DNA of 64,000 nucleotides, taken from assembly GCF_020360975.1 (NCBI RefSeq), contig NW_025408672.1, positions 2,914,001 through 2,978,000 of the forward strand, written 5' to 3'. Below the pieces are notes generated by a model that had not been told where the DNA came from, made no database searches, and saw nothing but the letters and a program-made list of their open reading frames with translations. Below, piece after piece: positions 59,495-64,000 of this stretch (within the stretch, counting starts at the first letter, position 1; each line of letters opens with the position of its first letter). Source of the stretch: Hirsutella rhossiliensis (Eukaryota > Ascomycota > Sordariomycetes > Hypocreales > Ophiocordycipitaceae). A program made the position numbers and the translations under genes.

Positions 59495-61544
59495 ATGAGG
59501 TATTCCATATGCCTTCGGCTGGCGCGCCAGCCCTCGATCCCGCAATCATGCCTCAGCCTGCCGTGCACAAGACGTGCGGCGTGCAGGGGCGCGCCGGTCA
59601 ACATGCCGGTCCGAGCTCTGGCTACTGCCGCGTCCGGCGCCCCTGGCAAAAAGTCGAGATTCACCGCTGAGGAGAGCGATGAACGCGAGCATGTGTCAAA
59701 CTTCAAACAGCAAAGGCAACGAGAGCTTCAGGAGGATCGCGAGAGCGAGGACCCACTCTATCCCGATGCCTACCCTCGGCTCAAGCCGTCGGATGGGCGG
59801 AAGAGCGTCGCTGAGTTTCTAGAAGTCTTCAGTAGCGAGCCCTCGGGGGAGGAGGTCGTCCTTATGGGCCGGGTCCGATCCAAGCGCGTCGTCGGAAGCT
59901 CGCTCATCTTCCTCGACGTTGTGAACGAGTTCCAGAAAGTGCAGATCATGATCAACAAGAAAAAGTGTGTTCCCGAAAAGCCCAAAAGAAACCGTAAATT
60001 CGCCGTCCTCAAGCACCTCATCCAGGTCGGCGACCACATCTGTAGGACAAGACTCCGACGCCCCTTTCTACCGCGGGCCTGACCGGTGGCTGACGGTATT
60101 CGCAGCGGTCACCGGCGTCGCCACACGCACCGAGGCCGGAGAGCCGACGCTCGAAGCCCGGGAGCTCCCCGAACTGCTCGCGCCGTCCATGGAGCAGATA
60201 CCGGAAAAGCTCACCAACGCCAAGTCGCGCATGCAGGATCGCCACGTCGACATGCTCGTCAACCGGGAGGTGGTCGACGTCCTGAGGCTCCGCGCCGAGA
60301 TCACAAAGCACATGCGGGACCACTTTCACTCGAAGCGCTTCCTCGAGTTCCAGACTCCCATCCTGGCCGGCAACGCGGGCGGCGCCGTCGCGCGGCCCTT
60401 TGTCACGAGGGCGTCGGCAAACTTTCGCAACAAGGACCTGGCCCTCCGCGTCGCGCCCGAGCTGTGGCTCAAGCGGCTCGTCGTCGGCGGCGTCGACAGG
60501 GTCTTTGAGATTGGCCCGGCCTTTCGCAACGAGGGCGTCGACGCCACCCATAACCCCGAGTTCACCATGTGCGAGTTCTACAGCGCATACACCAGCCTCC
60601 CCGACCTCATCCACGAGACGGAGGAGCTGCTCCACGGCCTGGCCAGGCGCTCCCAGGAGCTCATCTCCACCCAGCTCACCTCGTTGCCCCCCGTCGACCT
60701 GTCGCGGTTCGTCCGGCCTTTCAAGCAGGCCGAGTTTGTGCCCGCCCTCGAGGAGGCCATGGGGCTCCGCCTTCCCAAGCTCTCTGCCGAGGCTGCCCTT
60801 CCCGAGATGCTGGCCGTGCTGAAGCTTGGCGGCATCAATGTGCCTGGCGAGGTGCCCAGGACGCTGCCCAAGCTCCTCGACCGGCTTGCGGCCCTGTACC
60901 TGGAGCCCATGTCCTTCAAGGAGCCCCTCTTCATCACCAACCACCCCGCGTGCATGTCCCCGCTGGCCAAGAGCTTCCTGTGCCCCAAGACGTACCAGCT
61001 CGTCTCGGCCCGCGCCGAGCTCTTCGTCGGCGGCAGGGAACTGGCCAACATGTACGAGGAGGAAAACGACCCCGAAGAGCAGAGGCGCAAGCTGGTTGCC
61101 CACCGCAGGCTCGTCAACAAGGCCGACGGCGACATTGGCTTCGAGGAAGCGCCGGTCGAAGCGCCCCCGGCCGCCGACGACCCGCCGGCGCAGGCAGACG
61201 AAGAGGGCGACGTGGCCGAGCAAGGCGAGGAATGCGACAAGGCCGACGAGGGCGACGACGAGGGCGACGACGAGGGCGACGACGAGTGGGGCGCAACCCC
61301 TCTCGACGAGACCTACATCAAGGCCCTCGACTACGCGCTGCCGCCCACGGGCGGATGGGGCTGCGGCGTCGAGCGCCTCGTCATGCTCTTCTCGGGCGTG
61401 AACCGCATCAGCGACTGCCTGAGCTTCGGGACGTTGCGCAACGTCGTCGGCTTGTCGGCCGACGACAGGGCCGACGACAAGGCGGCCGTCCAAAAGGCCA
61501 ATAAGGAGGCCGTGGCGGATCCGGCACCCAGAGATGGGGAATGA
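59495..61544 (+). CDS. MSK1: mitochondrial lysyl-tRNA synthetase, class II
   Basis: Exons 59495-60041 and 60106-61544 give 661 residues. The first about 45 residues (MRYSICLRLARQPSIPQSCLSLPCTRR...RALATAAS) are basic and hydroxylated with no acid, so a presequence. An OB-fold anticodon domain lies about 100-235. The class II core has motif 1 region HFHSKRFLEFQTPIL, motif 2 VFEIGPAFRNEGVDATHNPEFTMCEFY and motif 3 GGWGCGVERLVMLFSG. The junction reads GDHI then SVTGVATRTEAGEPT. Odd point: between the ELANMYEEENDP strand and motif 3 there is a roughly 48-residue acidic, Ala/Pro-rich insertion (about 530-578) ending in three exact GGCGACGACGAG repeats at 61251-61286. An internal Met in MPVRALATA is a less likely start. 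Confidence 0.94.
61251..61286 (+). repeat. three 12-bp GGCGACGACGAG tandem units inside MSK1
   Basis: In-frame repeats encode GDDE three times (ADEGDDEGDDEGDDEW). Because the unit is 12 bases, gain or loss of a copy keeps the frame. Confidence 0.9.
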
Positions 61545-61884
61545 ACACAAACGACTCTCATATGTTGCTCCGGCGGAATCTTGGAGCACGAAACGTTGTC
61601 TTTCAGGAGGCGGGGGTCGAAATAAGGCTACATACTTGTGTCGACATGAGAGCCTTTCCCCTCTGATACCAGTTAGCCGCCAGGGAGAAACTTTCCTATA
61701 TACGTAACTCGAAGAGATGTCCCCTAGAGGGAGTGTACTATTCTAATAAATCATCGCTTCGTGCGCAAACCAAAGCCATGACATGCCGCCAGCGAAATCC
61801 AACGCCCAGCTCCGCGTGTTCAATCCTTCGTAAACCATTCATAAATCCACCAGCCCCAGCTTACAACATGCTCAGCCGCTCGTT
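61545..61884. other. convergent 3' region of MSK1 and the TOS1-like gene
   Basis: About 340 bases between stop codons. No gene is seen. Confidence 0.5.
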
Positions 61885-63608
61885 TCAGCCAACTGATAGC
61901 TGGAACAAGCTGCTCTTCTCGGTATCGTGCGTCTCGTGCACCCACCCCCTCACCGTCTTGTCGTCCAGGCGTTTGGAAAAGTCGGTCTCGGCCGGCAGGA
62001 TCCTGATGGAGATGCTGGCGCTCTCGCCGTGGAAGACGACGGCCACCGTGACGAAGCCGTCGACGGGGCGGCGGAACCAGTCGGAGCTGCCGGCGCCGTT
62101 GGCCACGTGAAGCGTGCTCTTGCACTTTGTGTCGCCCGGGGCGAGGACTTCAAAGATGTCGGCCTCGCCGCACTTCGACACCCAGCAGCTGCACCTGTCA
62201 TACTGGCCGGTGCGGGGGATGCGGGCGTTGAGGAGCCAGAGGGCGGGCATGTCGCCGTTGAGGCCGTGGGCCTTGTCGTGGGGCATGCTGAAGCGGAAGA
62301 GGAACACTTTGTTGGCGCCGGTGAATCCCTCTGCGCAGCGATACATGTCAGTCCGCCCTTCAAGGTGGGTTTGAATTGGAGCACTGGGTGATGCAGACAC
62401 ATACTGTAGGCAATGTCGCGAGCACGCGAAAAGCCGCAGCTTTCGTCGCACTTTTCGCCGCTAAATATGGCAAACTCCTTGTTGCATGGGAGTAGGACAT
62501 CCTTCAGAGTCTTGGACGAGCCCGAGCCACCGGTGCCGTCAGCGTTGAGGTAGGCGAGGGAGTTTCCAAAGCTACATCATGTGGTTAGTATTAAGCAGTG
62601 CGCGAAGTTAAGAAACACCCATACTTGTCAAAGACACCAGACCCCTGGCCTCCGTAGTTACCCATAAACATCATGTTCTTGACGACCTGGCTCTCGGCGT
62701 TGTAGTAGGCAATGCGATCCCAGCTGTTGCCAGGCGAGCCAGAATTCGGCCGGTGCGGATGCGGCTCCTCCTCGGCATTAGAGTCACCTACCAGGGGTTT
62801 CTCCTCGGACGCAGAGGACGTCTGCGAGGAGGGAGTAGCTGAGGGACGCTTCTCCTCCGTATGCGTCACGGCATATGGACCGTGAACTGTATGAATAGTG
62901 ACCATCGGTTGACTATTAGTCGAGGCAGCCGGACGAGGATTCTGCGGGACCTGAACGGCGGAAGGTCACTCCTGAGCATGAACAGCTGCAGAAGGAACTG
63001 CAGAGAGTCGAGCGGCCTGAGGAGGAACCCGGATGGTATGAACAACGGGAGGCGGAGTTGGGAGAATAGGGGCGGCGGGAGGCGGGTCTTCAGTCCCAGG
63101 GCCGTGGTAGTTGTTCACCCACGACACGACCACGCCGTTGATTGTTGCCGTAACCATGTCTGCCCTCTTCCCCACCTGGTGAGCACGTCGGTGTCGGTGT
63201 CGGCGGCCGCGGGCGCGTCGAGACATAGCCACGCTGCGCTTCCTATTGGGAGAAACGGTGTAGACGGCGGCCTCCTTGAGATGAAAGGGTCCACGAATAT
63301 GTATCGAAAGCTGGGGCATGTCAGACACCGGAGAGGATAGAATAAAAGGGGCGCGACTATCTTACACCTTCGTCCAACGGAGCAAGCGGACCACTGTAGG
63401 TCTTATTCACATACGCACACGTCCCTTTTGAGTCCATGGCGGCGACGGCGTCGTATTTTCCATTGCCTCTGAGACCCTCGTAGAGTATATGGCCGACTTT
63501 GCCACAGAAGTAGTTGCCGCCTTCGTTAACAGCCTTGCCGGAGCACTGCTGCGTCAGGGCAGATGCCCAGCCCGCCGAGCTAAGCAGCAACGAGGAGCCG
63601 AGCCTCAT
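61885..63608 (-). CDS. TOS1: Tos1/YJL171C-type cell wall protein with an in-frame TGA
   Basis: Exons 63608-63366, 63310-62625, 62571-62405 and 62330-61885 on the minus strand total 513 codons. Junctions read LDEG|LSIHIRGP, VFDN FGNSLAYLNADG and IAYKGFTGANK. The N-terminus is a signal peptide (MRLGSSLLLSSAGWASALTQQ). The Tos1 N domain follows (CSGKAVNEGGNYFC, LSIHIRGPFHLKEAAVYTV, MVTATINGVVVSWVNNYHG), then a Pro/Ser-rich linker. The C domain has WDRIAYYNAESQVVKNMMFMGNYGGQGSGVFD, CDESCGFSRARDIAYKG, MPALWLLNARIPRTGQY and CSCWVSKCGEADIFEVL. Codon 196 of the model, TGA at 62968-62966 in the linker, interrupts an otherwise open frame. No consensus intron removes it, so either the gene is broken here or an unusual intron or sequence error is present. 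Tos1 proteins are secreted, beta-1,3-glucan-associated wall proteins. Confidence 0.82.
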
Positions 63609-64000
63609 GGTTGACGATGCCTTGTAACAAAGCCACAATAGCCAACGCTCGCCGCGACTTGGGAATGCCAGAGAGTATTAGTGGACGAATTTGAGGATTG
63701 GCAAGACTCGCAAGCTGGCTGTCGAGGGCGGAAACGAATATGGCCAAGGAGTCCGTCAAGGAGCGAGGCCTGGAGCAAACGAGCAAAAGCGGCTTGCCGC
63801 TGAATGAAGCCGAGAATCGTCAAAGGATGCCTCTCGCCGGGAGACGACAAGAAGACACAAAGGGACAGGAGCACCAGGCCACAAATCAGTTGCTCGGTCA
63901 AGGGTTCTCAGGGAGGGCGCGAAGCCCGGGGAGCAACGGCAATACATAGTCTAGGACGGGGCCGAGCAACCGGGACAAAGAGACGGGGAATGAAGAGGTG
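63609..64000. other. upstream region of the TOS1-like gene
   Basis: Presumed promoter at the right edge of the window. Open frames here carry no recognisable feature. Confidence 0.45.

Noticed and set aside
60018..61589. 523-codon open frame antisense to MSK1
   Set aside because: It lies opposite a clear lysyl-tRNA synthetase. The length comes from the third-position GC bias of the real gene.
62966..62968. TGA read as selenocysteine
   Set aside because: Fungi of this kind lack selenocysteine machinery, and the position is in a variable Pro-rich linker with no catalytic Cys.
1..64000. CRISPR arrays, secondary-metabolite cluster, integrated virus or prophage
   Set aside because: No spaced direct repeats, no polyketide or non-ribosomal synthase, and no viral replicase or capsid motif were seen.

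Overview
The window is nuclear DNA of a filamentous ascomycete, most likely a sordariomycete and plausibly Hypocreales. The evidence is short GT-AG introns (about 47-200 nt, often with CTAAC/CTGAC branch sites), GC-rich coding sequence, a fused three-enzyme HIS4, a hybrid histidine kinase, a Tos1 wall protein and divergent or convergent gene pairs. No genus can be named from the sequence alone. I rebuilt 21 protein genes; splice sites are inferred from frame continuity and family resemblance, without transcripts.

Layout. At the left are a hybrid histidine kinase (1145-5671) and a PH-domain protein (6962-8658). Next comes about 7.7 kb (8659-16397) with no convincing gene, rich in GTAC/TACCTA low complexity and holding a 13-bp minisatellite. 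A complete but dead hAT transposon follows (16406-19210; perfect 8-bp target duplication GGACCAAC, matching terminal inverted repeats). It sits 61 bases upstream of the first ATG of an unidentified conserved-looking gene (to 21805), which itself has a one-base frameshift just after that ATG.

From 22237 onward the window is dense with housekeeping genes: mitochondrial ribosomal bL36m, a three-exon LYRM2-like protein, histone N-terminal acetyltransferase NatD, a PLAC8 protein, IMP dehydrogenase, a raffinose-synthase-like GH36 protein, mitochondrial processing peptidase beta, TAF9, trifunctional HIS4, lipin/phosphatidate phosphatase, an FN3/coiled-coil protein, VPS53, thioredoxin reductase, UDP-GlcNAc pyrophosphorylase, a thymine DNA glycosylase homologue, ARP4, mitochondrial lysyl-tRNA synthetase and a Tos1-type wall protein.

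Functionally these are mostly independent core genes, with no biosynthetic cluster, CRISPR array, phage or plasmid feature. Loose themes are mitochondrial biogenesis (bL36m, LYRM2, MPP-beta, MSK1), chromatin and transcription (NatD, TAF9, ARP4), and cell wall (UAP1, TOS1). Two regulatory sites stand out: a Gcn4/CPC1-type TGAGTCA before HIS4 and a Yap1-type TTAGTCA before TRR1.

The least ordinary features are the hAT insertion with its damaged neighbour, an in-frame TGA inside the TOS1-like gene, an acidic tandem-repeat insertion in the LysRS catalytic domain, and the repeated TGTACAGTA-type palindromes in the gene-poor stretch. I found nothing I can defend as a wholly new biological system.
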